64,000 bases of DNA from Aquarana catesbeiana (GCF_042186555.1 NC_133326.1:441614147-441678146); one strand, 5' to 3'. Shown: positions 10,992 to 22,317, counted from the first letter of the stretch. The notes: generated by a model from the sequence alone, not told the origin. Numbers and translations are program-made.

Positions 10992-12030
10992 ATGAATTCA
11001 GAAGATACAGTCAATCCACTTGTTGGTAATATTTTTTCCAGATTGGATGAGCAAGATCACCGCATGGATCAGTTTGCCATAGCGTTATAAATGCTCCTGA
11101 GTCGCACGGCTCACCTGGAATCCCCCACTGTGGCTGCTCCGGTAAAACCTGAGTTGCAGGCCATCCCTGCTGCTGTGCCAGTCTCTGTGCAGGCACCTGC
11201 CTCGAGTATTACCTCTATAAGAGGTATGTCTGGTTCCGCTCTGCTTCCCCAGCGATTTGGGGGCGATCCAGTTCAATGCAGAGGGTTTCTCAACCAGGTT
11301 GAGATATACTTTGAGATGCTGCCCCAGGCGTTTCCCACGGACAGAAACAAAGTAGGTTTCGTGATATCTTTGCTTTCTGAGAGAGCCTTGGCCTGGGCAA
11401 ACCCTCTATGGGAGACACAAAAACCTGTTGTCTTGCGTTACCCTGAGTTTGTGGTCTCCTTTAAAAGGGTATTTGACGTTCCCGCACGCTTCACTTCTGC
11501 TGCCAAGTCCCCAATGTCCATCAGAGTACGAGAACTGTTGCCGACTACGCCATTAAATTCCGTACTCTGGCAGCAAAGGTCTCTTGGAACAATGAGGCCC
11601 TCGTGGCTGCTTTTTCTCATGGTCTCTCGGATTCCATCAAGGATGAGATAGCAGCCAGAGATATACCCATTGAGCTAGAGAAGTTGATCACGTTTGCCAT
11701 CCTTACAGACTCAGAGAAAGTATCTCTTTTAAGGAGCTCTTGCGGAAGCCTCCTGTATGTTTGCCTCCAAGGTTTGCAGTCCCACCCGTGCCTCCCTCAC
11801 CTCCAATGCCTCCTGGTACCAAGTCGGTCAGTGAAGATGAACCCATGCACTTGGGCTTCACATGTCTCTCTGCAGATGAGAGAGCCTTTAGGAGGAGGAA
11901 GAGACTGTGGCCAGGCAGGTCACTTTTTGAAGTCTTGTCCTACCCGTCCAGGGAACGCCCGAACCTTGAGGTCCTGTCACGGACAGACCTTAGGTGGCGT
12001 TGTTTCGTCCCCAGTTATCCAGAAGGATAA
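10992..12030 (+). pseudogene. Gypsy gag (Sushi/PEG10-like), broken
   Basis: The likely start is ATG 10992 (MNSEDTVNPLVGNIF). An in-frame TAA at 11088-11090 interrupts it, with the same frame then continuing to 11651. The capsid-like part contains QRFGGDPVQCRGFLNQVE and VGFVISLLSERALAWANP. The frame then shifts (to a frame open from 11603: AAFSHGLSDSIKDEIA). A CCHC zinc-knuckle remnant (CGQAGHFLKSCP) lies near 11910-11945. Gag would form the particle and package element RNA. Broken here by at least one stop and two frameshifts. Confidence 0.85.
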
Positions 12031-13850
12031 GCCCCTGGTTTCAGTCACCCTTTCTTGGGCTGAGTCGTCCATCGAGATACAGGCTCTAATCGACTCTGGG
12101 GCTGCAGGCCTGTTCACTGATGCTGCCTTTGTATCGAAGCACTCAATTCCGCTGCAGCTGCGTGACACTCCACTTGCCATTGAGGCTCTTGAAGGGAGAC
12201 CTATACAGCCTGCCCATGTGACTCATGAGACTTTCCGTTGTCCATGACCGTAGGGGCTCTTCACCATGAGATAATCCAATTCCAAGTTATTTCCTCACCT
12301 AGGTTTCCGCTGGTTATTGGTTATCCTTGGTTACAGGGGCACAACCCCTCTTTTGATTGGCTCCATGCTGAGGTTCTCTCCTGGTCACCACAATGCAGGG
12401 AGACATGCTTCCAGAAGGTAGCCAAGGTCCTGTGCACTTCTTCACACTCCTCCCTGCCGGAGGAGTACTGCGATTTTAGCGATATCTTTGACAAAGGTAA
12501 AGCCGGTAGTTTGCCTCCACATCGGCCGTATGATTGCGCAATTGACCTTCAACCTGGTGCCATACACCCTCATGGCCGGGTTTACCCTTTGTCGGTCTTG
12601 GAGGATAAGGCCATGGAGGAGTATGTTGCAGACACACTTTCTTGAGGTTTCATCCGCAAATCCTCGTCTCCTGCTGGTGCTGGTTTCTTCTTTGTGAATA
12701 AATAGAGCGGTGAACTGAGACCTTGTATTGATTATAGGGGTCTCAATCATTTCACGATTAAGAATGCCTATCCGATTCCATTGATTACAGAGTTATTTGA
12801 CCGCCTCAAGGAAGCAACAGTTTCACAAAGCTTGATTTGAGAGGGACATACAATCTCGTAAGGATTAAGGAGGGCGACGAGTGGAAAAGTGCGTTTAATC
12901 GCAGAACAGGCCATTATGAGTACCTCGTAATGCCTTTTGGCCTTTGTAACGCCCCGGCAGTTTTCCAGGAATTTATTAACGATGTCCTCCGAGATTTGTT
13001 GCAGTTATGTGTGGTGGTTTATCTTGATAATATCCTCAGATTTTCCAAGTCCCTGGAGAGCCACCACATAGATGTCTGTCGTGTACTTCAGAAACTAAGA
13101 GAGAACAATCTCTATTGTAAACTGGAGAAGTGCGAGTTCCATCATGAACAGGTTAAATTCCTGGGCTATGTCATTTCCACTGCTGGTTTTTCGATGGACC
13201 CAGAGAAACTTTCAGCAGTCCTACAGTGGCCCCGACCCGTGGGTTTACATCCTCTGCAGAGTTTCCTGGGCTTTGCCAACTATTATTGGAAGTTTATTCA
13301 TAACTTCTCGTCTCTGGTCAAGCCCCTGACTGATATGACCAGAAAGGACGGTAACCCACAGAGTTGGTCTCCAGGGTCTATTAAGGCCTTTGAGAGTCTC
13401 AAGGCTGCCTTTGCTTCTGCTCCTGTGTTGGCACATCCTGATCCTACGTTACCTTTTATCCTTGAGGTTGATGTGTCTGAGACTGGTGTTGGCGCCCTTC
13501 TGTCTCAACATCCTACCTCTGAGAGCACTATGCATCCTTGTGGACACTTTTCCAAGGAATTGTCACCTGCGGAGTGCAATTACGACATTGGTGACAGAGA
13601 ACTGTTGGCGATCATTTTAGCCCTGAAAGAATGGAGACATCGCCTCAAAGATACCACTGTGCCGGTTCTCATTCTTACTGACCATAAGAATCTCACATTC
13701 TTGTCTGAGGCTAAACACCTCTCTCCCAGAAGGGCGCGATGGGCTCTTTTCTTGTCAAGTTTCAATTACATTGTCTCATTCTTACCCGGTACTAAGAATG
13801 TAAGGGCTGACCCCTTGTCACGACAATTTTCCTCCACTACCAAGTTTGAG
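12030..13850 (+). pseudogene. Gypsy pol: protease, reverse transcriptase, RNase H (broken)
   Basis: The aspartic protease motif ALIDSGAAG is near 12082-12110. Then comes the linker LVIGYPWLQGHNPSFDW, typical of this lineage. RT fragments follow: a frame ending at 12643, a stop at about 12703 after FFFVNK, then LRPCIDYRGLN, then the long frame 12837-14117 with YLVMPFGLCNAPAVFQ. The catalytic box reads YLDN (13020-13031) where YLDD is expected, so a catalytic Asp is lost. RNase H follows (FILEVDVSETGVGALLSQ; DRELLAIILALKEWRH; LTDHKNL). Not functional. Confidence 0.88.
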
Positions 13851-13879
13851 TCGGTTCCGTTTCCTGTGATTCCTCCTGA

Positions 13880-15186
13880 TCGTATTCTGGCTATGGTTCA
13901 CACCAGTCTCACTTCTCCTTTGGGTGACAAAATTCTTGCTGCTCAGGTCCATGCTCCTCCTGAGAAACCTTGTACCGCTGCTTTGTCCCAGAGAGTCTTC
14001 ATACTGCTGTGCTCCAGACTTACCATTCTCCCAAGGCAGCTGGCCACCCTGGGAAGAATCAGCTCGTTTGGGCCATTTCCCAACAATTCTGGTGGCCTAG
14101 TCTACGTGCTAATGTAACTTCCTTCATAGCTGCCTGTTCCGTGTGTGCTCAGAGTAAGACTCCACGACATCTTCCAGTGGGCCTCCTACAACTCATACCC
14201 AATGGAGAGAGGCCCTAGACTCACCTTTCTATGGATTTCATTGTGGAGTTACCCAACTCTCAAGGCACCACTGTTATCCTTATGGTGGTTGACCAGTTCT
14301 CAAAGATATGTCATTGTATTCCACTTAAGAAGTTGCCCACTTCTAAGGAACTGGCTTCCATTTTTGCTCGGGAGATCTTTCGCTTACATGGGCTACCCAA
14401 AGTGATTGTCTTGGACAGGGGTAGTCAGTTTGTGTCCCAGGTCTGGCGAGCCTTTTGTGCACAGTTGGGAATTAAGCTTGCTTTCTCCTCTGCATATCAC
14501 CCGCAGTATAATGGGGCCGTAGAACGAGCCAATCAGTCCTTGGAGCAATTCCTACATTGCTATATTTCTGACCATCATAACAACTGGTCAGACCTATTAC
14601 TGTGAGCAGAGTTTGCTCACAACAGTGCCTTAAATTCTGCATCCCAATTGTCCCCGTTTATGGCGAATTATGGTTTCCAACCTTCCATGTTGTCTGACTC
14701 GTTTGTTCCGCAGAGTATTCCTGCGTTAGAGGAGCATCTCCGTGGTCTTCATTCCACTTGGGCACAAGTTCAGGAAGATTTGCATCATGCTAGTGATAGG
14801 TACAGACTCCATGCTGACTGCAGACGCCTGCCTGCGCCTTCCTACCAGATTGTGGACAGGGTCTGGCTGTCATCCCGCAACCTCCGACTTCGTGTTCCTT
14901 CACTGAAATTTGCACCTCGGTTTATTGGGGCTTTCCGTATTCTTCACAGTGGCTTACGCATTAGACCTTCCTTCTAATGTGCGTATTTCGAATGTATTTC
15001 ATTCCTCCTTATTAAAACCTTTGGTCTGCAACTGCTTTACCAATTCGGTGCCACGTCCTCACCCTGTACAGGTTGAGAACCATGAGGAGTATGAAGTACA
15101 GTCCATTGTTGACTCCTGTAGGTTCCGTGGGTGCATATAGTACCTGGTGCATTGGAAAGGGTATGGTCCGGAGGAACACTCTTGGG
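13880..15186 (+). pseudogene. Gypsy integrase with chromodomain start (broken, split by hAT)
   Basis: An HHCC zinc-binding region is read at about 13985-14170 (H near HSPKAAGHPGKNQ; C..C in CSVCAQ). The catalytic core follows: MDFIVELP, VLDRGSQFVSQ, and the Glu in GAVERANQSLEQF. A TGA at 14603 replaces a Trp or Cys codon. A GPY/F-like module reads APRFIGAF with Ala for Pro. A chromodomain begins near 15085 (YEVQSIVDS.. then YLVHWKGYGPEEHSW) and is interrupted at 15186 by hAT copy 2; its coding resumes at 22209. Confidence 0.87.
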
Positions 15187-15310
15187 TAGGGATGAGCCAA
15201 ACACCCCCCGGTTCGGTTCGCACCAGAACCCGCGAACGGACCGAAAGTTCGCACGAACGTTAGAACCCCATTGACGTCTATGGGACTCGAACGTTCGAAA
15301 TCAAAAGTGC
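15187..15310. repeat. Left terminus of hAT copy 2 with CGAAC/GTTCG motifs
   Basis: After the inverted repeat come ggttcggttcgc, cgcgaacgg, agttcgcacgaacg and ctcgaacgttcgaa, a dense cluster of the same pentamer found at the right end. Candidate transposase-binding array. Confidence 0.75.
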
Positions 15311-16347
15311 TCATTTTAAAGGCTAATTTGCATGGTATTGTCCTAAAAAGGGTTTGGGGACCCGGGTCCTACCCCAGGGGACATGTATCAATGCAAAAAA
15401 AACTTTTAAAAACGGCCGTTTTTTCGGGAGCAGTGATTTTAATGATGCTTAAAGTAAAAAAAAAAAGTGAAATATTCCTTTAAATATCGTACCTGGGGGG
15501 TGTCTATACTATGCCTGTAAAGTGACGCGTGTTTCCCATGTTTAGAACAGTCCCTGCACCAAATGTCATTTTTAAAGGAAAAAAGCTCATTTAAAACTGC
15601 TTGCGGGTTTAATGTCATGTCGGGTCATGGCAATATGGATGAAAATCAGTGAGACAAACGGCATGGGTACCCCCCAGTCCATTACCAGGCCCTTTGGGTC
15701 TTGTATGGATATTAAGGGGAACCCCGCACCCAAATTAAAATAAGGAAAGGTGTGGGGCCACCAGGCCCTATATACTCTGAACAGCAGTATACAGGCGGTG
15801 CAAACAAGACAGGGACTGTAGGTTTGTTGTTAAGTAGAATCTGTTTGTAATTTTGAACATTTTTAACGTGTTTAGCTCCAGCCAAAAAATCTTTTCTAAG
15901 CTTTTTGGAAAACATAGGGAAGGGTTATCACCCCTGTGACATTTGTTTTGCTGTCTTTCCTCCTCTTCAGAAGATTTCACCTCACTTTTTTGTCCCAATG
16001 AAAAATGTTTTTTGAAAATTTGGGTTTTTTTGTGGAACAAGGATTGGAAAGCATCAGTGGAAAGGAGAAATTGTTTTCCCATATTAACTCTTACAGGAGA
16101 GAATTTCCCTTCCTAGGGGTAGATTTCATCTCACTTCCTGTTGTCTCCTTCCGTTTGCAAATAGGAGTCGTTTGTAAGTTAGATGTTTGAAAGTAGGGTC
16201 CTGCCCTATATACTCAGCAGAAATTTGGGCCTTAGGTGTTGCTGTGGCCACAACACTGTAAGCCCTCACAGGGCCCTGCTGTGAAATATTAGATCAAGAA
16301 TTGTAATTACATGCCCCTGTTGAACAGGAGCTGAAAAATTAGGCCTT

Positions 16348-16930
16348 AGGCACTGGTGCTGGTGCCACAACACTGCAACCCCTCACAGACACTCTAGTTG
16401 GAACGCAGGAACGAGCCCTGCTGCAAAGTATTGCTTCAAAAATTGTAATTACACGCCCCTGTTAGACAGGGGCAGAAAAATTGGGCCTTAGGCACTGGTG
16501 CTGGTGCCACAACACTGCAACCCCTCACAGACACTCTAGTTGGAACGCAGGAACGAGCCCTGCTGCAAAGTATTGCATCAAAAATTGTAATTACACGCCC
16601 CTGTTAGACAGGGGCAGAAAAATTGGGCCTTAGGCACTGGTGCTGGTGCCACAACACTGCAACCCCTCACAGACACTCTAGTTGGAACGCAGGAACGAGC
16701 CCTGCTGCAAAGTATTGCATCAAAAATTGTAATTACACGCCCCTGTTAGACAGGGGCAGAAAAATTGGGCCTTAGGCACTGGTGCTGGTGCCACAACACT
16801 GCAACCCCTCACAGACACTCTAGTTGGAATGCAGGAACGAGCCCTGCTGCAAAGTATTACATCAAAAATTGTAATTACACGCCCCTGTTAAACAGGGGCT
16901 GAAAAATTGTGCCTTAGGCACTGGTGGTGG
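16348..16930. repeat. 142-bp tandem repeat in the 3' region of hAT copy 2
   Basis: Units start at 16348, 16490, 16632, 16774 and (partial) 16916, i.e. four full units versus three in copy 1. Spacing is exactly 142 bp. Confidence 0.88.
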
Positions 16931-17060
16931 CGCCCAGAACCAAAAATGTTCTTACAAGCTATCAGCGTGATGATTGAGGAGGAAGAGGATAATTACTCAG
17001 GGATAGTCACTCAGCATCAGCATAGGCAGTCTTTGAAGGGATCTGAGATTTCAAAAAAAA

Positions 17061-20000
17061 TTATTCGGTTACATCAGCATCAGGTGCTTGGTAGCTGGTG
17101 GTGATCCAAGACTCATTCATTTTTATGAAGGTCAGCCGATCGACCGAGTCGGTGGACAGACGCACCCTGTGATCGGTTACCACGCCTCCAGCAGCACTGA
17201 ATGTGCGTTCCGAAAGAACGCTGGATGCAGGACAGGCCAGTAGCTCAATTGCATACTGTGCAAGCTCTGGCCAGTGATCCATCCTCAAGACCCAGTAACC
17301 CAGAGGATTTTCGGTGGGAAAGGTGTCCAAGTCTGATCTTGCCCCTAGGTATTCCTGCACCATGTAAAACAGACGCTGGCGATGGTTGCTGGAACCGATC
17401 ATACCTTGGGGCTGCGGACCAAAAAATTGTCTGAACGCATCGGTCAGACGGCCACCTTCTCCACCACTCCTTCTTTGACTGACCGAAGCCTCAGCAACAT
17501 GTTGTTCAGAAACAGGAGTTTGTAACCTCCCAGTCTCTGGGAACGCGTTGCACAGACCTTTCTGCAAGGCCTCCCGAAGATGTTTCATCCTCTGCTCCCT
17601 CTGCGATGGCAAGATAAGGTCCGCAACCTTACCCTTGTAACGTGGATCAAGGAGGGTTGCCAGCCAGTATTGGTCCTTCTCCTTGATACCACGAATACGA
17701 GGATCCTTACGCAGGCTTTGCAGGATCAGGGAGGCCATGCAGCGTAGGTTTGCTGAGGCATTCGGTCCGGAGTCCTCTGGGTCACTAAGAACGACATGGT
17801 CCGCAGCCACCTCCTCCCAGCCACGTACAAGTCCATGTGTTTCTTGGGACTGATCCCTTAAAGACTGCTGCTGATGCTGAGTGCCAGGCTTCACCTCCAT
17901 ACTGACACAATCTTCCTCCTCCTCCTCTTCCTCCTCGTCCTCTTCCTGTGTGATCGGCGGGCACGCAGGAACACTGTCTGGATAAAGGGGGCCTTGAGAG
18001 CTAAGGAAGTCCTCCTCTTCCTGCCTCTGTTCTGCCTCAAGTGCCCTGTCCATTATTCCACGCAGCGTGTGCTCCAACAGGTGGACAAGGGGGACAGTGT
18101 CACTGATGCATGCACTGTCACTGCTCACCATCCTCGTGGCCTCCTCGAATGGTGACAGGACAGTGCATGCATCCCTGATCATGGCCCACTGGCGTGGGGA
18201 AAAAAAACCAAGCTCCCCTGACCCTGTCCTGGTGCCATAGTCGCACAGGTACTCATTGATGGCCCTCTGCTGCGTGTGCAGCCGCTGCAGCATGGCCAAC
18301 GTTGAGTTCCACCTGGTGGGCATGTCACAGATTAGGCGGTTCTTGGGCAGGTTAAACTCCTTTTGGAGGTCCGTCAGCCGAGCACTGGCATTATATGACC
18401 GGCGGAAATGCACACAGACTTTCCTGGCCTGCCTCAGGACATCCTGTAAGCCCGGGTACCTGCCCAAGAACCGCTGCACCACCAAGTTAAGGACGTGAGC
18501 CAAACAGGGCACATGGGTCATTTGTCCCTGTCGGAGGGCAGAGAGGAGGTTGGTGCCATTGTCGCAAACCACCATTCCTGCCTTAAGTTGGCGTGGCGTC
18601 AACCACCTCTGAACCTGCCCCTGCAGAGCTGACAGAACCTCTGCCCCAGTGTGGCTCCTGTCCCCCAAGCACACCAGCTCAAGCACCGCATGGCATCTTT
18701 TGGCCTGCGTACTTGCGTAGCCCCTTGAACGCCTACGGAGCACCGCTGGTTCCGAGGAAGAGGCCATGGAGGAAGAAGAAGAGGAGGGGGTGGAGGAGAG
18801 AGGTGTGTCACAATCAGCATTTTGGAGGCGTGGTGGCGGAACAACCTCCAACACTACTGCACCTTGTCCTGCATCCTTCCCAGCTGCCAGCAGAGTCACC
18901 CAATGCGCCGTGAAACTTAGGTAACGTCCCTGTCCATGCCTGCTGGACCATGAGTCAGCGGTAATATGCACCTTACCGCTGACCGCCCTGTCCAGCGAGG
19001 CATGGACATTGCCTTCCACATGCCGGTAGAGAGCCGGAATCGCCTTCCGTGAGAAAAAGTGGCATTTGGGTACCTGCCACTGAGGAACCGCACATTCCAC
19101 AAACTCACGGAAGGGGGCAGAGTCTACCAACTGAAAAGGCAGCAGTTGAAGTGCTAGCAATTTTGCCAAGCTAGCATTCAACCGCTGGGCATGTGGATGG
19201 CTGGGAGCAAACTTCTTTCGGCGGTGCAGCAGCTGGGGCAGGGAAATTTGCCTGGTACAATCTGACGTCGGTGTACCAAAAGCAGATTGCCCACAAGTAC
19301 TTGGCTGTGACACACCTAATTCTACACCTTCATTCCTCTCACTGCAGGTCTCAGAGAGGACTGAAGGTCTAGTGGGGTTGGAAATCTCAGCTGATGAGGA
19401 GCAAGGAGAGATTCTCTTTGTTCTTTGGTGTGGGTCTTTTAGATACGCTTGCCAACGAACTGCATGGCAGGTCAACATATGTCTGGTCAAGCATGTGGTA
19501 CCCAAGTGGGAGATGTTTTGGCCACGCGAGATACGCTTGAGACATATGTTGCAAATAGCAGCGGTGCGATCTGATGCACTCGTCTCAAAAAAGGCCCACA
19601 CCAAAGAACTTTTTGAATAACGCGCAGAGACTGCAGCGCCCTGCACATGTGGAGCTTTGGGGTGTGATGCAGTCAATGTGCTGCCCTTAGGCTGGCCCCT
19701 GGAGGGCATCCTGCCTCGTTGGTGATGTGCCGCCGCCTCCTCCTCCTCCTCCTCCTCCTCCTCCTCCTCTCTCCTATCAGGCACCCACGTTGAGTCAGTG
19801 ACCTCATCATCCCCTCCCTCCTCATCACTGGAGCAAACCTGGCAGTATGCTGCAGTAGGGGGAGCATGACTGCCAGATTGCTGTCCTTCTTGGGCACCCC
19901 CTCTGTCCGTGCTCATGTTACTGCCTTCATCGAGCTCAGTATCGTCATCAGAGCCTTCCAAACGCTGGGCATCCTCCTGGAGCATGTACCCAACACTGTG

Positions 20001-20345
20001 GTCAAACAGTTCGAGGGAATCCTCATGAGGACATGGTGGAGCTAGGGAAGGAGTCACTGATGACATTGAGCTGAGGGAAGAGGCCGCTGCTTTGCCAGAC
20101 AAAGCACCCTGGGCATGGGTGAGAGAGGATGAGGAGGATGAGGACGGCTTGGTCATCCACTCGACCAAGTCTTCCGCATGTTGCGGCTCAACACGGCCAG
20201 CTGCCGAAAAAAAGGCCAAGCGTGTCCCATGGCCACGTGCTGATGAGGATGCACCGTCTCCACGACCAGCACTAGACACAGAGCCTGCTTGCCCTCTCTT
20301 ATTGGCTTGTGACTGTCTGCCTCTCCTTCTTGGCCTTCCAGACAT
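17061..20345 (-). CDS. hAT-family BED zinc-finger transposase, intact (copy 2)
   Basis: Near-identical sister of the gene at 965-4246. The frame opens at 20384 with GTG; the first ATG is at 20345 (MSGRPRRRGR), giving 1094 aa. Same domain order: acidic Ser/Glu-rich N-terminus, BED finger (CNIC to HMLTCH), RNase-H-like core (ITADSW, VVCDNGTNL), and hAT dimerisation domain near the C-terminus. Differences seen include one Arg/Cys change before HFFSRK, an Arg/His change in the BED finger region, an Asp in the second poly-Glu run, and one extra Glu in the first. No disabling change seen. The low divergence between copies implies recent transposition from a common source. Confidence 0.92.
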   Translation of the reverse strand: MSGRPRRRGRQSQANKRGQAGSVSSAGRGDGASSSARGHGTRLAFFSAAGRVEPQHAEDLVEWMTKPSSSSSSSLTHAQGALSGKAAASSLSSMSSVTPSLAPPCPHEDSLELFDHSVGYMLQEDAQRLEGSDDDTELDEGSNMSTDRGGAQEGQQSGSHAPPTAAYCQVCSSDEEGGDDEVTDSTWVPDRREEEEEEEEEEEAAAHHQRGRMPSRGQPKGSTLTASHPKAPHVQGAAVSARYSKSSLVWAFFETSASDRTAAICNICLKRISRGQNISHLGTTCLTRHMLTCHAVRWQAYLKDPHQRTKRISPCSSSAEISNPTRPSVLSETCSERNEGVELGVSQPSTCGQSAFGTPTSDCTRQISLPQLLHRRKKFAPSHPHAQRLNASLAKLLALQLLPFQLVDSAPFREFVECAVPQWQVPKCHFFSRKAIPALYRHVEGNVHASLDRAVSGKVHITADSWSSRHGQGRYLSFTAHWVTLLAAGKDAGQGAVVLEVVPPPRLQNADCDTPLSSTPSSSSSSMASSSEPAVLRRRSRGYASTQAKRCHAVLELVCLGDRSHTGAEVLSALQGQVQRWLTPRQLKAGMVVCDNGTNLLSALRQGQMTHVPCLAHVLNLVVQRFLGRYPGLQDVLRQARKVCVHFRRSYNASARLTDLQKEFNLPKNRLICDMPTRWNSTLAMLQRLHTQQRAINEYLCDYGTRTGSGELGFFSPRQWAMIRDACTVLSPFEEATRMVSSDSACISDTVPLVHLLEHTLRGIMDRALEAEQRQEEEDFLSSQGPLYPDSVPACPPITQEEDEEEEEEEEDCVSMEVKPGTQHQQQSLRDQSQETHGLVRGWEEVAADHVVLSDPEDSGPNASANLRCMASLILQSLRKDPRIRGIKEKDQYWLATLLDPRYKGKVADLILPSQREQRMKHLREALQKGLCNAFPETGRLQTPVSEQHVAEASVSQRRSGGEGGRLTDAFRQFFGPQPQGMIGSSNHRQRLFYMVQEYLGARSDLDTFPTENPLGYWVLRMDHWPELAQYAIELLACPASSVLSERTFSAAGGVVTDHRVRLSTDSVDRLTFIKMNESWITTSYQAPDADVTE

Positions 20346-20379
20346 ACTAATGGCCTGTAGCTGCACTAAGCTGGGATAG

Positions 20380-20948
20380 AACACCTGTAATTTTCTTCAA
20401 GTAGCTTTATATACTGTAACCAGACAAGCCTGCCTGTCAGTAGGAAGATAACAGGAACGGATCTAGCTGAACACTGTGAGCAGGACGCACTGTACTAAAT
20501 GTAAATAGTCTAGCTGCCTGACCGTGGTACTAATAGGATCAAATAGAACACCTGTAATTTTCTTCAGGTAGCTTTATATACTGTAACCAGACAAGCCTGC
20601 CTGTCAGTAGGAAGATAACAGGAACGGATCTAGCTGTACACTGTGAGCAGGACGCACTGTACTAAATGTAAATAGTCTAGCTGCCTGACCGTGGTACTAA
20701 TAGGATCAAATAGAACACCTGTAATTTTCTTCAGGTAGCTTTATATACTGTAACCAGACAAGCCTGCCTGTCAGTAGGAAGATAACAGGAATGGATCTAG
20801 CTGAACACTGTGAGCAGGACGCACTGTACTAAATGTAAATAGTCTAGCTGCCTGACCGTGGTACTAATAGGATCAAATAGAACACCTGTAATTTTCTTCA
20901 GGTAGCTTTATATACTGTAACCAGACAAGCCTGCCTGTCAGTAGGAAT
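20380..20948. repeat. 167-bp tandem repeat array of hAT copy 2 (four units)
   Basis: Units start at 20380, 20547, 20714 and 20881 with 167-bp spacing; copy 1 has six. Located just upstream of the transposase start codon. Confidence 0.92.
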
Positions 20949-21695
20949 TTAACAGGAACGGATCTAGCTGAACACTGTGAGCAGGACGCACTGCACTAAA
21001 TGTAAATAGTCTAGAAGATAACAGGAACGGATCTAGCTGAACACTGTGAGCAGGACGCACTGCACTAAATGTAAATAGTCTAGAAGATAACAGGAACGGA
21101 TCTAGCTGAACACTGTGAGCAGGACGCACTGCACTAAATGTAAATAGCAGGAACGGATCTAGCTGAACACTGTGAGCAGGACGCACTGCACTAAATGTAA
21201 ATAGCAGGAACGGATCTAGCTGAACACTGTGAGCAGGACGCACTGCACTAAATGTAAATAGCAGGAACGGATCTAGCTGAACACTGTGAGCAGGACGCAC
21301 TGCACTAAATGTAAATAACAGGAACGGATCTAGCTGAACACTGTGAGCAGGACGCACTGCACTAAATGTAAATAGCAGGAACGGATCTAGCTGAACACTG
21401 TGAGCAGGATGCACTGCACTAAATGTAAATAGCAGGAACGGATCTAGCTGAACACTGTGAGCAGGACGCACTGCACTAAATGTAAATTGCAGGAACGGAT
21501 CTAGCTGAACACTGAGCAGGACGCACTGCACTAAATGTAAATAGTCTAGAAGATAACAGGAACGGATCTAGCTGAACACTGTGAGCAGGACGCACTGCAC
21601 TAAATGTAAATAGCAGGAACGGATCTAGCTGAACACTGTGAGCAGGACGCACTGCATTAAATGTAAATAGTCTAGATAGAAGATAACAGGAACGG
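20949..21695. repeat. 57/69-bp minisatellite of hAT copy 2 (about 12 units)
   Basis: Same unit as in copy 1. One unit near 21510 has lost two bases (cactgagcag), which truncates the repeat open frame at 21531. This loss of frame with no other sign of constraint argues against a protein product. Confidence 0.9.
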
Positions 21696-21719
21696 ATCTA
21701 GCTAAACTGAATACAGTGT

Positions 21720-22200
21720 ATATATATATATGCAACACCTGGGATGCATATATATACACAATACACTGTAAGTGCAGCTAACTGACTGACTGTTCTGCCT
21801 AATCTATCTAACTCAAATCAAATGACACTGTCTCTCTCTCTCTCTCTATCTCTCAGCACACCGGAACACACACTACACAGGGCCGCCGTGCAGGCGGCCT
21901 TATATAGTGTGGGGTGTGTACTAAATCCCCTGAGCCATAATTGGCCAAAGCCACCCTGGCTTTGGCCAATTACAGCTCTCTCTACTGACGGCGCTGTGAT
22001 TGGCCAAGCATGCGGGTCATAGTGCATGCTTGGCCAATCATCAGCCAGCAATGCACTGCGATGCCGCAGTGAATTATGGGCCGTGACGCGCCACACGAAT
22101 TTAGCGCGAATGGCCCATAACGTTCGCAATTCGGCGAACGATCGAACAGCCGATGTTCGAGTCGAACATGGGTTCGACTCGAACACGAAGCTCATCCCTA
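21720..22200 (-). promoter_or_regulatory. Promoter-like right end of hAT copy 2
   Basis: Same elements as copy 1 at an offset of 15468: AT palindrome (21720-21760), CT microsatellite, ggcggcc hairpin, paired CCAAT palindromes (21940-21970 and 21999-22038), and CGAAC-rich terminus. The gene is read leftwards from here. Confidence 0.6.
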
Positions 22201-22208
22201 CTCTTGGG

Positions 22209-22317
22209 TCTCATCCTCGGACATACATGCCCCTGTCCTCCTCCGTGATGTCCATAGACGTTTTCCCTTCAAGCCCAGTGGTTCTCAGAGGGGGAGGGGT
22301 GGTTAAGGAGGGGGTAC
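22209..22317 (+). pseudogene. Gypsy chromodomain tail and polypurine tract
   Basis: After the second ctcttggg the Gypsy frame resumes and ends within about 30 codons (LRDVHRRFPFKPS.. then a stop). A purine-rich stretch (gagggggaggggtgg, taaggaggggg) sits directly before the 3' LTR, as expected for plus-strand priming. Confidence 0.8.

Larger units (their letters stand above)
15187..22200 (-). mobile_element. Complete hAT transposon copy 2 (7014 bp)
   Basis: Bounded by inverted repeats tagggatgagc (15187) and gctcatcccta (22200), with a perfect 8-bp target duplication ctcttggg at 15179-15186 and 22201-22208. It is inserted in the Gypsy chromodomain. Same organisation as copy 1. With an intact transposase and both termini present, it is the best candidate in the window for an autonomous, potentially mobile element. 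15311-15950 holds unique AT-rich end sequence with no gene. Confidence 0.96.
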
